This document shows, piece after piece, positions 32,377 through 44,420 of a DNA stretch of 64,000 nt. The notes beneath the pieces were generated by a model, which ran no database searches, was not told the origin of the DNA, and saw only the letters and a program-made list of their open reading frames with translations. The stretch is from NCBI RefSeq assembly GCF_905475395.1, contig NC_058340.1, positions 69,914,181 to 69,978,180 of the forward strand, in the 5' to 3' direction. The position numbers and the translations under genes are program-made. The stretch comes from Chrysoperla carnea (lineage: Eukaryota; Arthropoda; Insecta; Neuroptera; Chrysopidae). Positions within the stretch are counted from its first letter, which is position 1. The number at the start of each line of letters is the position of its first letter.

Positions 32377-35216
32377 TTATTTTTTCGAATATACTTGATT
32401 CAATAATGCCAGGTAAGCATAAGCACCTTTTAATATCTACAAAAATGAAAAATTATTTAATTTTTAATATCAAATTAATTTAATCAAAAACGAATCGATC
32501 ATTTTGAGTTTAATAGTATAATAAACAATTCATACCCCAAGACATGTAACAACAGAGATCTCTCCAAATGGTCCCATTTTAAAAAATAATGGTTTTTGAC
32601 AACGTACCATCATGAATTGTAAACATTGTGTAGCATCTTTATTAAATTTGTACCAGTTACTATTCCATATACTTATTGCTAAATTTTCACTCTAAAAAAG
32701 AATTCCATATTTAAATGAATAAGAAACGAAGCTATTTCGGTAAATGTCGTAGTTTGTCGTGTTGTAAAAGACACTGTCTTAAATCTGTATTTCTATACAT
32801 TTAGGCAAGAATAGTTTATGTCTTTGCCTGGAGGCACTCAGCAGCGCTAGTGCAGCGCAATGCGAACTTTCTTAAAATTCGTTGTGTGCCGTATAGAATC
32901 ATAGATAATATCCGTTAAGATGTTGTGTTTATTGATAGTCCTCGTAGATAAATAATATTAGATATATCAGAACAAGATTATATGCTAGGCAAGTAGTTAA
33001 ACGTTACCGTTCCGAGTGATTTGCTTAGCTGTTTAAATAAGTTAGTAAAATATGGCGAATTTACAATATACTTACTTTGTACAAAACCTCATTCCCAAAC
33101 CAATAAAATACAACTAAATCATTTATAATACATGTTCCAATATAAGTGGCTAACAAATATTTTTCCACGTAGGAATCCGACTAAAAGTGAAAAATTTTAT
33201 TATTTATTCTTTAAATTTTCAGTGGGGAAAAGTACGAATATATATTTAAGTGCTTTTTGTATGATAAGTATACATAAACACAGCATTTTGTGGCTTAAGT
33301 GTTAAAGCACTGGGCCTAAGAGATAATGGATCCCCGCCAATTTGTACCAAGTTTGAGATGAAATCCTATAATCTTATCTGTACTCTTATTTACTAAATTA
33401 TATACTTACCAGAACTATTTTGAACCCCACAATGCATATTAAAAATGAATATGTTAAACTTTGCCATAACATTATGGGGCTTATATAGTCGTTTATCTCA
33501 TGAACAAGCCTAAAATTTTTATAGAATAAACTAATTTTAGCTGGGTATAAATCTACCGGATTTTGATAATAAATTCGATAAATTTTGGTATAAGGCTTTT
33601 TTAAATAGGTTTCTTTCGTTGTAACAAATACAGAAAAAGAGAGTTCCGGTTCCGGAACAATCCGCATGACCTTCAGCATTCGGTTTTTATCTCTACGGTT
33701 ATTTTTTCAAAACCTGATTATTGGAAATTTTCAACTGTTGTACCTTGTACCTGTTGTACCTTGTAATGATGCAAATCAGATTTTTTTCGAGTTTTTTGCA
33801 TTTTTGTTTTGTATGGTTTCGGCTCATAATCAGGTTTTGAAAAAAAAAAAAACCGCTAGCACTATCCGAAAATACATAAAAGAACCTACAAGTTAAAATT
33901 CGATGATCAACCTTTTTTATGATCATAAGTTACATCTTTTTCCAGAATTGCAACTCAATTTTTTCATTTTCCGAAAAGTTATCAGAGAAAGTTGAAAATA
34001 CGAGGTCACTTGAGGTTTTCTTGAGATTTTGACGTCATTTTGCTATGTTCAGGCTTCGACAGTAAGCAATCCTGGTGGAAAAAATATTTGAAGAAAGAAT
34101 AGGTCTTGATAAGTCTTAAAAACTCTGAAAAAGTCTTAGGAATTCTGAATAACTCTGAAATTCTCAACGTTTTTGGACTCTCTAATTTAGTTATCCAGAC
34201 TTATTAAGTCTGAATTAAGACTGTCCAAAAACGTTAAGAAATTCAGAGATATTACGAATTCCTAAGACTTTCAGAGTTTTTAAGACTTATGCTTTCTTCA
34301 AATTCTTCTTTTGACTCAAATTTTCGTGAATTTTGTATCATTTTAATTAAGATATTTGCAAATCTCTTTAAAAAATATAATGAAATTAAATTAAAAAGGC
34401 TTACGTAATAATTTCCTGATGCAGTTTTACCGATCGTACAATATCATATTTAATTTTTCGATGATTATCATTTTGATTGAATAATTTCGATGTTCCATTG
34501 CCAATATTTTCTAGAAAATACTCTAAAATATCTAAATAACCTTTAACACAAATAAAAACACTTAAAATTAATCCATTCCAGGTAACAATAAAATAACCAC
34601 CAACTAAATCTCCAATATATCCCGCATAAAAATATCCAATCTCATATCCTGGTGATTTGTTATAATCAAATGGTAACCAAATTTGTATTGGTAATTCTTT
34701 TTTAACACGATCCGTAATTGTTCCATTACTTAGTACAAAATATTGTTCACCAATCAAAATTTCTTTTAGAATCGGGAGCATAAAAACAATAAAAACAGTA
34801 AATAAAATTGCACATGTTTGATAGACAGTCATAAAAAATGTAAATTTTTTATATCCTTCATACAATTTTTGTACATTTTCATTGGTCGATTGTTGAAATT
34901 GTCGATCAAGTTTTGAACAATGTTCAACAATCAACGAAATTTTATTTGCTTGAAATACTAAAGTTAAATATTTAACGCATGTTATATTTGTTATAAAAAA
35001 TAATGAACCAATTGTTAAAAATTCATCAATAGTTTTTGTATCGATTATAATTAATCGAAATTGTAAAATGGGTATAAATGCAAATAACAGACAATTTATT
35101 TGGCCATAATATTTATGTAATAAATAGAGAAGTTTTGATTCAGTTTTAATCGGCCATACTGCATTAATTTGACATAAAATTAATGGTTTATGTAATATAG
35201 GATGATGTTTCTTCAT
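32377..35216 (-). CDS. Odorant receptor B (7tm_6), five exons, 410 aa
   Basis: Close paralogue of receptor A. Exons on the minus strand: 35216-34405, 33509-33410, 33180-33076, 32691-32536, 32436-32377; all GT-AG with phases 2, 0, 0, 0. The segment VEHCSKLDRQFQQSTNENVQ is shared with receptor A without change, and LPFDYNKSPGYEIGY nearly so. Exon 2 encodes NDYISPIMLWQSLTYSFLIC, exon 4 SIWNSNWYKF and RCQKPLFFKMGPFG, and the last exon ILKGAYAYLALLNQVYSKK. Intron 1 contains two hairpin MITEs (33702-33848 and 34071-34312). The frame is intact. Such receptors act with Orco as odour-gated channels; the ligand is unknown. Confidence 0.9.
33702..33848. mobile_element. Small MITE in receptor B intron 1
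   Basis: Inverted ends TTTTTCAAAACCTGATTAT and ATAATCAGGTTTTGAAAAA, about 147 bp apart. Non-coding. Superfamily unclear. Confidence 0.6.
34071..34312. mobile_element. Hairpin MITE (CCTGGTGGAAAAAATATTTG family)
   Basis: Long imperfect inverted repeat containing AAGTCTTAAAAACTCTGAA and its complement. Related to the element at 54947-55145, which starts with the same 20 bases. Confidence 0.65.
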
Positions 35217-35395
35217 TTTAGAAATTTTAAAGAAGTTATTGGAGTGTTTTAACGATGATTTCGCAAAATTAACTAAATAGTTATTTTTCGAAAAATTATT
35301 TCTCTTTTTAATATTAATATTTAATTAGCGTTTTTTTAAAACTTTTCGAGGATAGTTTATTAATTATAGGGTAATTAACAATGGTTAATTATATA

Positions 35396-35969
35396 CAGTG
35401 TGATCATTTCAAAAGTATCCGTCTTAAAAATTCTTGATCTGATGTGATTATTGTTTTGAGTGAAAACGCTTCGATTTAGGAATCGACGGGAAAGTTCAAA
35501 AAAGGTATACATAAAAAATTTTAGGTTTCATATTCCTTCAACTCACCTCAACCTCGAATGTCATTTCCTACTTCGTGATACCTCATTTGAGAGGGCATAA
35601 ATTTCTCTCTTTCCCCATGATAAAAAAATGAAATTGGTTCTTTAAATAGACTATCTAGAAAATTAGAAAATTGAATTGATACCCTCCATCTTCTACGCAG
35701 TCTTTCTTCAGAATCGATCGATTTCATTTTTTTATCATGACTAAAGAGAGAATTTTATGACCTTTCAAATGAGATATCACAAAGTAGGAAGTGCTATTTG
35801 AAATTTCAAAGTTGGGGTGGATGGGGGTGAAAGAATGAAATCGAAAAATTTTCTAGGTACCGTTTTTGAACTTTCCTATTGATAACTAAATCGATGTTTT
35901 TTCACTAAAAACAATAATCATATCAGGTCAATAGTTATTATGAGTGGATACTTTTGAATTAATCATTCT
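35396..35969. mobile_element. Long-TIR MITE, Tc1/mariner-like, TA flanks
   Basis: 574 bp. The ends CAGTGTGATCATTTCAAAAG and the complement of CAGAATGATTAATTCAAAAG pair, and the inverted similarity runs inward for about 250 bp. Each side is flanked by TA. Non-coding. Confidence 0.75.
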
Positions 35970-36624
35970 GTAAAAGTATTTATATTTTCTTAAAAATAAG
36001 TTTTTATTTTTTAGAAAAGTTCTTATTTTTTGTATAATTATCGTAAATAGAAAATACATTTACCCCTAATTAGGGAGGAACCAGTAATGTGTATTTAATT
36101 AAAAAAGAAAAATAATGTTTTTTTTTGTTAAATATGGACATACGGTCTTCGAACTCGAAAATTTCAAATTTTAAAAAGCCATAATTATTACCCGAATATA
36201 ATTATTATGTTTTAATGTTGAAGTTGAGATTTTCTATCAATATTTTTAAATAATATCCAATTATGTAATTAAATATAATCGATCCTGCTGTCTTGTTTCT
36301 AACTGATTCTCATGATTATTAATTCATAAGATCTTTGATTTATTAATCAAAGTTTTTTGTTTGTTTATATCAAAATTTAACAAAACTTCTTTTTTGCATT
36401 AATAATTTAAGATATAAACTTTTTTTTTAATAATTAACATCTAAAAGCAAACTTATTTATATATAAAGAAAACAATTTTATATTTTCCATTTTATAAACC
36501 AAAATTATTCGAAAATTAAGTTGAATTTTGTTCTAATCTATTGAGATGAAAGGCAAATAGACTAATAGAGGCATTCCTTGTGTTTTTTTAACTAATAGTG
36601 TGTGTAGGAATGACAGATGATAGA

Positions 36625-36843
36625 CAGAGGTGGATTTAGGCTTAGGCCTGTGAGTTACCAATATTTAAAAGGCCCAATTAGCTTAATTTTACTATATTTT
36701 CTCTCACTATTACAAAGCTTCATTTAAAAATACCAAATATTTGAAAATTAAATGTTTAAATTCTATAATTGCTTCCGCATAGAACAAAAAGGGCACCATC
36801 TCGGATGGGGTCTAGGGCGGCATCGAAACTTAATCCGCCACTA
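36625..36843. mobile_element. hAT-type MITE with 8-bp TSD
   Basis: 219 bp. It starts CAGAGGTGGATTTAGG and ends TTAATCCGCCACTA, and is flanked by a perfect 8-bp duplication ATGATAGA (36617-36624 and 36844-36851). Related by its ends to the element at 3957-5189, but much shorter. Confidence 0.85.
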
Positions 36844-37017
36844 ATGATAGAAGCAATAATCAGGGCTTTCTGTCACAGTTCGATTCATACTTGCTAATAA
36901 AATTACAAATATCCACACTACTGCCTTTTTCTCTTACTGTCTTTCATCTCATTATTTGAATTCATTAAATTAAAGTACGTTCTTTTTTTTTTTAACTATT
37001 GCAGATATAGTAAAATT

Positions 37018-39096
37018 ATGGAAGAAAGTATTTCAGCTGAATTAAGAGGCATGAAAAGTTCAATTGAATTAAATTTATTTTCATTAAAATTAATTGGAAT
37101 TTATCCAATTCATACTCAATTAAATATCATAAATGCAATACAATTATTTTGGGGCTATATTTTATTTGGATGGTTTACAATATTCATTATCACGGAATTT
37201 ATCGAATTATATAATATTTGGGGTAATTTATCTGAAATGACAACAAACGCAACAGTTTCATTACTATATTTAGTTGGATTTATAAAATTTATATCTTAAT
37301 TTGTATGAAACCAAAATTAAAGTACATGACTGATTACGTCATTAAAATGGAACATAAACAAATGAATGATTTAGTGACAAATATTTATCGGAATTATTCG
37401 CAACGTGCATTAAATATTACAAGTTTCTTTTATAAATTAACATTTGTAACAATTTTAGCATTTTTTGTTGTACCACAAATAGAATTACATTTAATTGAAC
37501 CAACTTATGTAAAGTTTTTAAATGGTACACAAAGTAATGTAATTAAGAAACCATTAGTGTTTAGTTCATGGTTTCCATTTGATACGAATCGTTCCCCGGG
37601 TTATGAAATTGCATTCACGTTGCAAGTGATATCAGGTACAATTGGTGCAACATTTTTGGGTGTATCTGATACATTTATTGTTGTTATGATGATTTTTGCA
37701 ATTGGACAATTACAAATTTTACAAAATAATCTTGAAAATTGTGGTAATTTTAACAGTACAAATTGTGATATTTATCAAACTATTTTAAAATGTATTGAAC
37801 ATCATATTGATATTATTGAGTAAGTATCTTTAAAAGTAGTCTTTTTAAAAAATTAAGCAAAAAATATTAACTTTTCGGGCCTGTTCGTGTGCTTTCGTAA
37901 TAAATATAAGTCGTACTTAGTAAGTTAAAAAAAAACTTGTGATAGAAATATGGTGAAATTAGTTAAAATAAATTTAATTATTCAGATTATTTCTCTGCTC
38001 TAATATTTTCACTCTCAAATACCATTCAATAACTTAAAGACCATTTATTACATGGGCTGAGCGTCAAACGATTTAAAATGTGCCAAAATCTGAGGTAATT
38101 ACTTGGGTCAAATCCATCATGGCGGTGATGTGGAAATGTCAAAACAAAATGTTGTCATACTTGTCATTGTAGATTCGTAAAAAAATGTAAGGTTATATAT
38201 GATAAATATTTTTTTAAGTTAAAAAGCGAAAAAGTTCAGGGAAACCACGATTCATGAGTTTAATAATCTCTTAAGTCTGCTAAAAAATGTACCTATCTGT
38301 AGAAAGGCGCTCAGTATTGTTCCTCGTTGTTACAGATATATAACAAAATTAAAAAATTGGATAAATCCAGTAATGTTTTTTGATTTTTTAATATGTTCTT
38401 TGATGTTATGTGCAATTGGATTTCAAGCTACTTTGGTAAATGCTATAATAATATTTTTTTGGGAAGCAAGACAAACTTCATTTATTTGTTATTTTTAGCA
38501 TGGCCCAAGTTTACGATTATTTTTCCTTGTTGAATATTTAATTGCCATGCTAATTCAATTATTTATGTTTTATTGGTATGCAAATGAATTATCAATTGAG
38601 GTTTGTTAAACTTCTATTCAAATCCAAAGAACTTTCCTGTGTTAAAACGCCCCGACCTTGTTATTAAAGCTTTGTTCCAAATGATATGCAATCTATTAAA
38701 TCAGTCACAAATAATTGCGTATTTTATTTAGAAGGTTCTTTGAATTTGAAAATTACTCTGAAGTTTTTAGAACTGGAATTGTTTAAACTATATTTAGAAT
38801 CTATTTTTAGAGTATGAATGTAGCGAAAAGTGTTTGGTGTTGTAATTGGTATACTTTTGACAAAAAATCATCTCAACTATTGTATTTTATTTTAATGCGA
38901 TCTCAAAAACCATTATTTTTGACTGCTGGACCATTTAGTAAAATGTCTATGTCAGCATACTTGGGTGTAAGCTAAATTGACTATGTTTAATAAAGCTTCA
39001 CCAAAAATATCTCAATTTATCTTTCAGATTTTAAAAGCATCGTACACGTATTTGACGCTTTTACGACAGCTGTACAATTTTGACGAATCTGATTAA
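37018..39096 (+). pseudogene. Odorant receptor C (7tm_6), five exons, one-base frameshift
   Basis: Third odorant receptor, on the opposite strand and more diverged. Exons: 37018-37819, 38336-38435, 38499-38600, 38811-38966, 39028-39096; every splice site is canonical. Exon 1 is open to ...YLVGFIKFIS and hits a stop at 37297-37299. The continuation (MKPKLKYMTDYVIK..., from 37305) is in the frame reached by a single missing base at about 37285-37304. Exon 1 is 802 nt; one more base gives 803, which fits the phase-2 donor. Otherwise it has WFPFDTNRSPGYEIAF, NWINPVMFFDFLICSLMLC, RSQKPLFLTAGPFSKMS and ILKASYTYLTLLRQLYNF. It is either a very young pseudogene or a sequencing error, since no other damage is visible. 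The intact length would be about 409 aa. Confidence 0.85.
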
Positions 39097-39809
39097 GACA
39101 AATACTTTACATTAATGTTGGTTTAATGATAAAACCAACAAATTTGGACGTTTATAGGTATATACTTTTTCAGCTGTTATTCTTGTGATTTAACAGGATA
39201 AATATAAGTTTTAATTCTATATTATATTGAAAATTCTACAATATTTAAAATACTTTGCATTTAAATTAAACGTTATTCGAAACAATTATCCGTTCTGTAA
39301 ATCACATCGCATAGAACATCAATGAGTGTGAGAGAGTACATATGTAGATACATATACATTAAGCAAGGTGCATAAGAAAGATACTTTTGTATGTTTGTTA
39401 TGTTAATGTTAATGACGATTAATTTTATTTAATTGATATTTACTTTTTCATTTAATTTGAATGTCTTAGAGTAATCGAAGAGAGATTTCGGAGAAGTGTA
39501 TCAAAATTCAAAAATATTGTTTAAATAATGTAAAATAAGAAATTGTAAAAAATAAACAAATTTAAAAATAAGTCTGAGCAAAAGGTTTTTATTTTGAGTT
39601 TCAGTTTTTTCTGTACCTAAGTATTAATATTTCTATTTAGAGATATATTTAGCTGATTTTACGGAGAAAATGCCTCCGTCGCTATTATTAAGTTTCTGAT
39701 TTTCATTAAAAAAAAAACTTTTTTTAGAAAAAAATATTTATTTTATCATAATTTACAAAAGAAAATGTCATAAATAAAAAAAATCACAATTTAGAGATGA
39801 ACACATTAT
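39097..39809. other. Spacer between receptor C and the Ala/Pro-rich cluster
   Basis: 3' flanks of convergent genes; TTTATTTTATC near 39740 is compatible with a minus-strand poly(A) signal. No gene is seen. Confidence 0.5.
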
Positions 39810-40211
39810 TTACCAGATTGATGAACGGATAAGTGGTGCTGGGTGAGCAGCAATACCAACAGCTGGTGATGATAAAATAGTACGTGGAGCCAACAAACCT
39901 GGAGCACCAAGAGTTAATGGAGCTGGAGCTAAAGCTGGTGCACTAAGTAAACTTGGTGATGAGATGATGGTACGTGGAGCCAATAAACCTGGAGCGCCAA
40001 GAGTCAATGGAGCTGGTGCCAAAGCTGGTGCACTAAGTAAACCAGGTGATGAGATGATGGTACGTGGAGCTAATAAACCAGGAGCACTTAGAGCCAATGG
40101 TGCTGGTGCCAAAGCTGGGGCTGCACTGAGTGCCAGTGGTGCTCCAAGTAAATTACCAGCTAAAGCTGATGATCCAAAGATAGCGAGTACAACTGTGATG
40201 TATTTGAACAT
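39810..40211 (-). CDS. Ala/Pro/Leu-rich secreted protein 1 (cuticle-like), 133 aa
   Basis: Small secreted low-complexity protein, probably structural (cuticle, egg or gland). Residues 1-18 (MFKYITVVLAIFGSSALA) form a clear signal peptide. The mature part is about three repeats built on APALAPAPLTLGAPGLLAPR and TIISSP, ending LIRSSIW. There is no chitin-binding RR consensus and no cysteine. It is one of three tandem minus-strand paralogues (with 44421-44828 and 48183-48659) that share signal peptide, C-terminus and promoter. It is a single exon, unlike many cuticle genes that split after the first few codons. Function is inferred from composition only. Confidence 0.8.
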   Translation of the reverse strand: MFKYITVVLAIFGSSALAGNLLGAPLALSAAPALAPAPLALSAPGLLAPRTIISSPGLLSAPALAPAPLTLGAPGLLAPRTIISSPSLLSAPALAPAPLTLGAPGLLAPRTILSSPAVGIAAHPAPLIRSSIW

Positions 40212-40276
40212 TTTGGACGATTTGTTTATTTTTTTGAAATAACTTTGGTTATTTGTTTTGAATTGATTTGTTTATC

Positions 40277-40317
40277 AACTGATATCGATTTCAAACAATA
40301 CCCAACTATTTATATAC
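40277..40317 (-). promoter_or_regulatory. Core promoter of Ala/Pro-rich gene 1
   Basis: On the minus strand, TATATAAATA (about 40307-40316) is followed about 33 bp later by ATATCAGTT, an arthropod initiator-like TCAGT. The block AACTGATATCGATTTCAAAC (plus-strand reading) is shared exactly with the two paralogues. Confidence 0.7.
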
Positions 40318-40655
40318 CCAAAAAAATTATATGGCTTGAATAATTAATTAATCATGATAGATTGAAATTCTTTTACGCATACAGGTGGGAGACAATGTTA
40401 GGTTAACCCTAGCATTTAAAAAAAAAAATAAATAAAAAAATATACATATGTTTATTGAAATTTTAGCAATTAGTTACATCATTTTTAGTTTGGAATATAC
40501 ACATACTTTTCGTAAAATTTTGATTTGAGGTCGTCCACTGTTTTGATCGTTCCAAATTTTGTGTGTGCATTTTTTTTTTAAATTTATTATATCCTCAAAT
40601 AAATAATTTTTTAATTCTTATTATCTAACATTGATTTGCTGCTTTTATAAATATT

Positions 40656-41467
40656 CAGTGGCGGATTTAGGATCTAATGATTTAACTCTGATTATAGTAT
40701 TATTTTTTCATGTTTGTAAGTGGCATGACTATCATTTTCGCAAGAGGTTTTTTTTTTTTTTGGTTCCTATTTTTAACCCCCTCTGGTGTGTGTCTGTGTG
40801 TTTGTCTGTCTGTGGCATTGTAGCGCCTAAACGGATGAATCGATTTTAATTTTTTTGGTTTCATTTGAAAGGTATTTTAACGGAGGTATGTTTCAAGTGC
40901 GAGTTCGTACTCGAAAAAACTAAAAAATTGGCGATGATCTTCAAAATTGATTCAGTTTGGAAAAATAATTTTAACATATAAATAATTACGATGGGAATGA
41001 ATGGTCAAAAAAACCTGGCTCCATTCATTTCGAAAATTGAAATGGTAAAATAATTAAGTAATTCAAAAGAACAAAGTCAACTCAAATATTTCAATTTCAA
41101 TTAAAATATTTCCAAAAGTTTGTCCCAAAAAAGATAGCTCTCTAAGTATCCTTTTCATCTCATATATGATATCCTTGACCATCACTTTGATATTGATTAA
41201 AGAAGGAGTGTTATAAGTTTAAAATGTTTATCTGTGCGTCTGTGTGTTTCTCAGTGGCATCGTAGACCATAAACGGTCGAACCGCCTTGATTGAGAACAT
41301 TTTATAGCTAAGTTTCCAAAAATCGGTTTATAAGGAATAAATCGCATTTGTCGGGGGTTTTTTAAATTTTGTAAATTTCACTTGTTGTACTATTTTATTA
41401 CAATAAAACATCCTCTACAAATATCGTCTAAAAATACCATCCATAAAAACTTTAAAATCCGCCACTG
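40656..41467. mobile_element. Possible hAT-ended composite element
   Basis: CAGTGGCGGATTTAGG at 40656 and AAATCCGCCACTG ending at 41467 are inverted hAT-like ends, but the flanking 8-mers (TAAATATT, TTAAGACA) do not match. The interior contains the GTCTGTCTGTGGCAT repeat family twice. It may be a composite or a recombined pair. Confidence 0.45.
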
Positions 41468-41536
41468 TTAAGACAGATGTGATTTTGATCTTTTATTGTA
41501 AAATTTTGAATGTAAAATTAAAAACAAAAAAAACAA

Positions 41537-42189
41537 GTGAAAACAAACAATTGACTGAGTTAATTGTTGAAATACCATGTATAGGCAGTGTTGATAACTC
41601 TGTCACATTTCACATACATACATATCTGACATATTTAACTGATATTCTCATATAATGCGCAAGTGTTGATGCGCACTCGTTTGTTTTTTTGACGTCACGT
41701 AAATAACAAAAGATACTCACTTTGATATTAATACATACTATAAAATTTGTACCTAATTAACGCCCTCGTGGGTAAACAGTGATGTTAACAAAAAAATGTT
41801 TCAAACAAAAGTTGTTTATTTTTTTGTAAGGAACATTTTTTACATTTAAACTTTTATTCTATCTCTAACGGTTTACAAGATGGGTACTACGGACCCATGA
41901 CCCAATTGACCCATGTTGCTCATTTACGAACTTGACCTCACTTTTTACGTCCTAAACACGCTGTAAAAATTTCAGCTTGATATCTCTTTTCGTTTTTGAG
42001 TAATCGTGACCACAGACGGACGGACGGACGGCCGGACGGACGGACGGACAGCCGGAAATGGATTAATTAGGTGATTTTATGAACACCTATACCAATTTTT
42101 TTTTTGTAGCTTCAATATTTTTAACCGTTACAAACTTGGGACTAAACTTATAATACTATGTATATTTCATATATACATGGTATAAAAAG
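41537..42189 (+). repeat. Dispersed repeat R1, longest copy
   Basis: Starts near GTGAAAACAAACAATTGACT and includes CGTGGGTAAACAGTGATGTT, CAGCTTGATATCTCTTTTCG, tandem GACG/GACGGACG words and the terminus CATATATACATGGTATAAAA. Its 5' part recurs at 57207-57515 and near 50427-50525, and its 3' part at 21520-21782, 25905-26010 and, reversed, 50989-51102. Confidence 0.65.
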
Positions 42190-42645
42190 ATTTAAATGGA
42201 AGGTTATTCAATCATAATTTATGCATTAAATATGATTATTTATTTTAAAATGGTGTTAACATTAATACTAAAATATTTTTGTTATGATTAATTGAATTAT
42301 AACAAATGTCACAAAAAATTATTTATTTGTTTATTAACAATACTTCAAGTCCTTGACACCACTTAACGCCCGTTTTTTTTTTAGTGCAAAATTATAATCT
42401 GTTGTGGCCGGTTTATTTAAGGCCATATTAGCAACTATTAGTTTACATGAATGACTTGTGTAATATATGCAAAAGTGGTTTTGACCAGACAAAATTACTT
42501 TGAAAATTTATTAATTCATGAATAAATTTTTGTGTTTATATTTTTATAATTTCTTGAGCGAAATAAGTGTCATTCATTTTCGGCAAAGTCCGTGTTACGC
42601 AGTCATATAACTATAAGGGTTCCGCTGTTTGTACTATTTATAATA

Positions 42646-43159
42646 GGTTGGCTGATAAGTCCCCGGTCTGACACATAGATGGCGTCGCTAGTATTAAATG
42701 CATATTATTTTTATATAGTACCAACCTTCAAATGTTTCGTGTCAAAATTTGACGTCTGTAAGTCAATTAGTTTGTGAGATAGAGCGTCTTTTGTGAAGCA
42801 ACTTTTGTTATTGTGAAAAAAATGGAAAAAATGGAATTTCGTGTTTTGATAAAATACTGTTTTCTGAAGGGAAAAAATACAGTGGAAGCAAAAACTTGGC
42901 TTGATAATGAGTTTCCGGACTCTGTATTTTTTCCCTTCAGAAAACAGTATTTTATCAAAACACGAAATTCCATTTTTTCCATTTTTTTCACAATAACAAA
43001 AGTTGCTTCACAAAAGACGCTCTATCTCACAAACTAATTGACTTACAGACGTCAAATTTTGACACGAATCATTTGAAGGTTGGTACTATATAAAAATAAT
43101 ATGCATTTAATACTAGCGACGCCATCTATGTGTCAGAGCGGGGACTTATCAGCCAACCT
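42646..43159. mobile_element. Mariner-derived palindromic hairpin element
   Basis: Two near-perfect inverted arms (42646-42882 and 42922-43159) around a 39-bp loop. Each end is the mariner-type terminus GGTTGGCTGATAAGTCCCC. Each arm carries the 5' leader and the beginning of a mariner transposase; the left arm reads MEFRVLIKYCFLKGKNTVE. The left arm plus loop gives about 32 codons of transposase before it runs into the inverted copy. A TA precedes the left end. The element arose by inverted duplication of a mariner 5' end and is non-autonomous. Confidence 0.9.
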
Positions 43160-44420
43160 GTTAAGTAATATCGTTAAATGTGGGTCTTAAAAATTCAATT
43201 ATAATATTTTCAGATTTTTAAATCGCTTGGCTTAAAAATATAGAAGGCGGGTCACAATTTCTGCATATTTTGGGTCGTATCTGATGCTATGTTCAATTGA
43301 GAAGAAAAGTTATATTCTTTGTACCCATTCTTTTTAATCCAACGACGTATGAAAATTGAACAACTAGTGGCAAAGCTAGAAGGGTTTTAAGATTTATAAA
43401 ATTTCATTTTTGATAGTTTATAACTTTTTGATCATTTTTTGTTCATTTTAAAGTTAATTTTTGGACATTTTTTTTGTCCATTTGTTAGTCATTTTTTGGT
43501 CATTTTATGTTCATTATTTTCTTTTTGTTCCCTTTTTTATTTGTTTTTCGGTCATTATTTATTGGTTTTTTTATTTATTCTTAGTTCGTTTTTGATCCAC
43601 TTTTGTCCAATATCCATGAAAACTTCTTTCTAGGTAAATTTTGGAACTAAGTGTTCTCAATTACATTATCTTACAGGGTTAAAATTAAAAATTCAATGAT
43701 CTGTGATCTTGAAATAGACAATTCGTCTATTTAATTCAATTTTCGTTATTTTTGGGTCAAATTACCTTACTTACACATTTTTTTTGCACCAAGTGTCCCT
43801 GAAAATGCTTAAAATTTTATCCTTATATTTTTTTGACTAGGTATACAAATAAAAAATTGTTAATAAGGCATTATCAAAAAAATATTCTCGAAAAATCAAC
43901 TCTCTACATTTCCTCCGACAGCTGAAGATTTTCGAAAAAATGGTTTAGATGAAAAATCTTAGTTTTTTTATGAGGATCAACTTTCTTCCTAACGTTCTTT
44001 ATAATTTAAAGTGTTAATCTATCTCTTCCCGTTTAGGATATAAATTGGCTATTAAAGAAATTTGAAGAACTGGGTCAAATCAAGTGTCAGAATGTGATGT
44101 CCCCCATCAAACTCAGCAAATTTTGTCTAAGTTATTGTTTTATTGGTTAACTACAAAACAAACTATTAGCCATTATAGATTTAACTGATCCACCCTGTAT
44201 GATCTTAAAACTTGTTGCCATTTTTGCGACTGCATAAATTATTTTGCAAGAAAAACGGCAGTTCTTTCTTGCCGAAATTCTGTACCATTGAGAATATTGA
44301 CGGAAAAAAATAAAAAATAAAAATTGATATAGAAAACTTTTTTTATTATAAATATTTATTTACATTTTGTATTTTTTGATAAATTACAAGAGGAAATCAA
44401 ATTCGAAGAAATCACTAGAA

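Larger units (their letters stand above)
35217..37017. other. Spacer holding two MITEs
   Basis: The divergent upstream regions of receptors B and C. It contains a Tc1-like MITE and a hAT-like MITE, listed separately. No gene is seen. Confidence 0.55.
40212..44420. other. Repeat-rich spacer between Ala/Pro-rich genes 1 and 2
   Basis: Contains a hAT-ended stretch, dispersed repeats, a long R1 copy and the mariner hairpin. 43430-43620 is a T-rich stretch of TTTGGTCATTT-like words. No gene. Confidence 0.55.

Noticed and set aside
37018-37823. Two separate small receptor genes
   Set aside because: The two frames join end to end at a one-base shift and together make one odorant receptor exon with the proper donor.
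39964-40242. Plus-strand Gly/Ala-rich frames opposite the three Ala/Pro-rich genes (also at 44575 and 48130)
   Set aside because: The minus-strand frames have signal peptides, promoters and conserved ends; the plus-strand frames are shadows.
42767-43037. Two overlapping 74-residue proteins on opposite strands
   Set aside because: They are nearly the same because they read through the two arms of the mariner hairpin. Only the first 30 or so residues are real transposase sequence.
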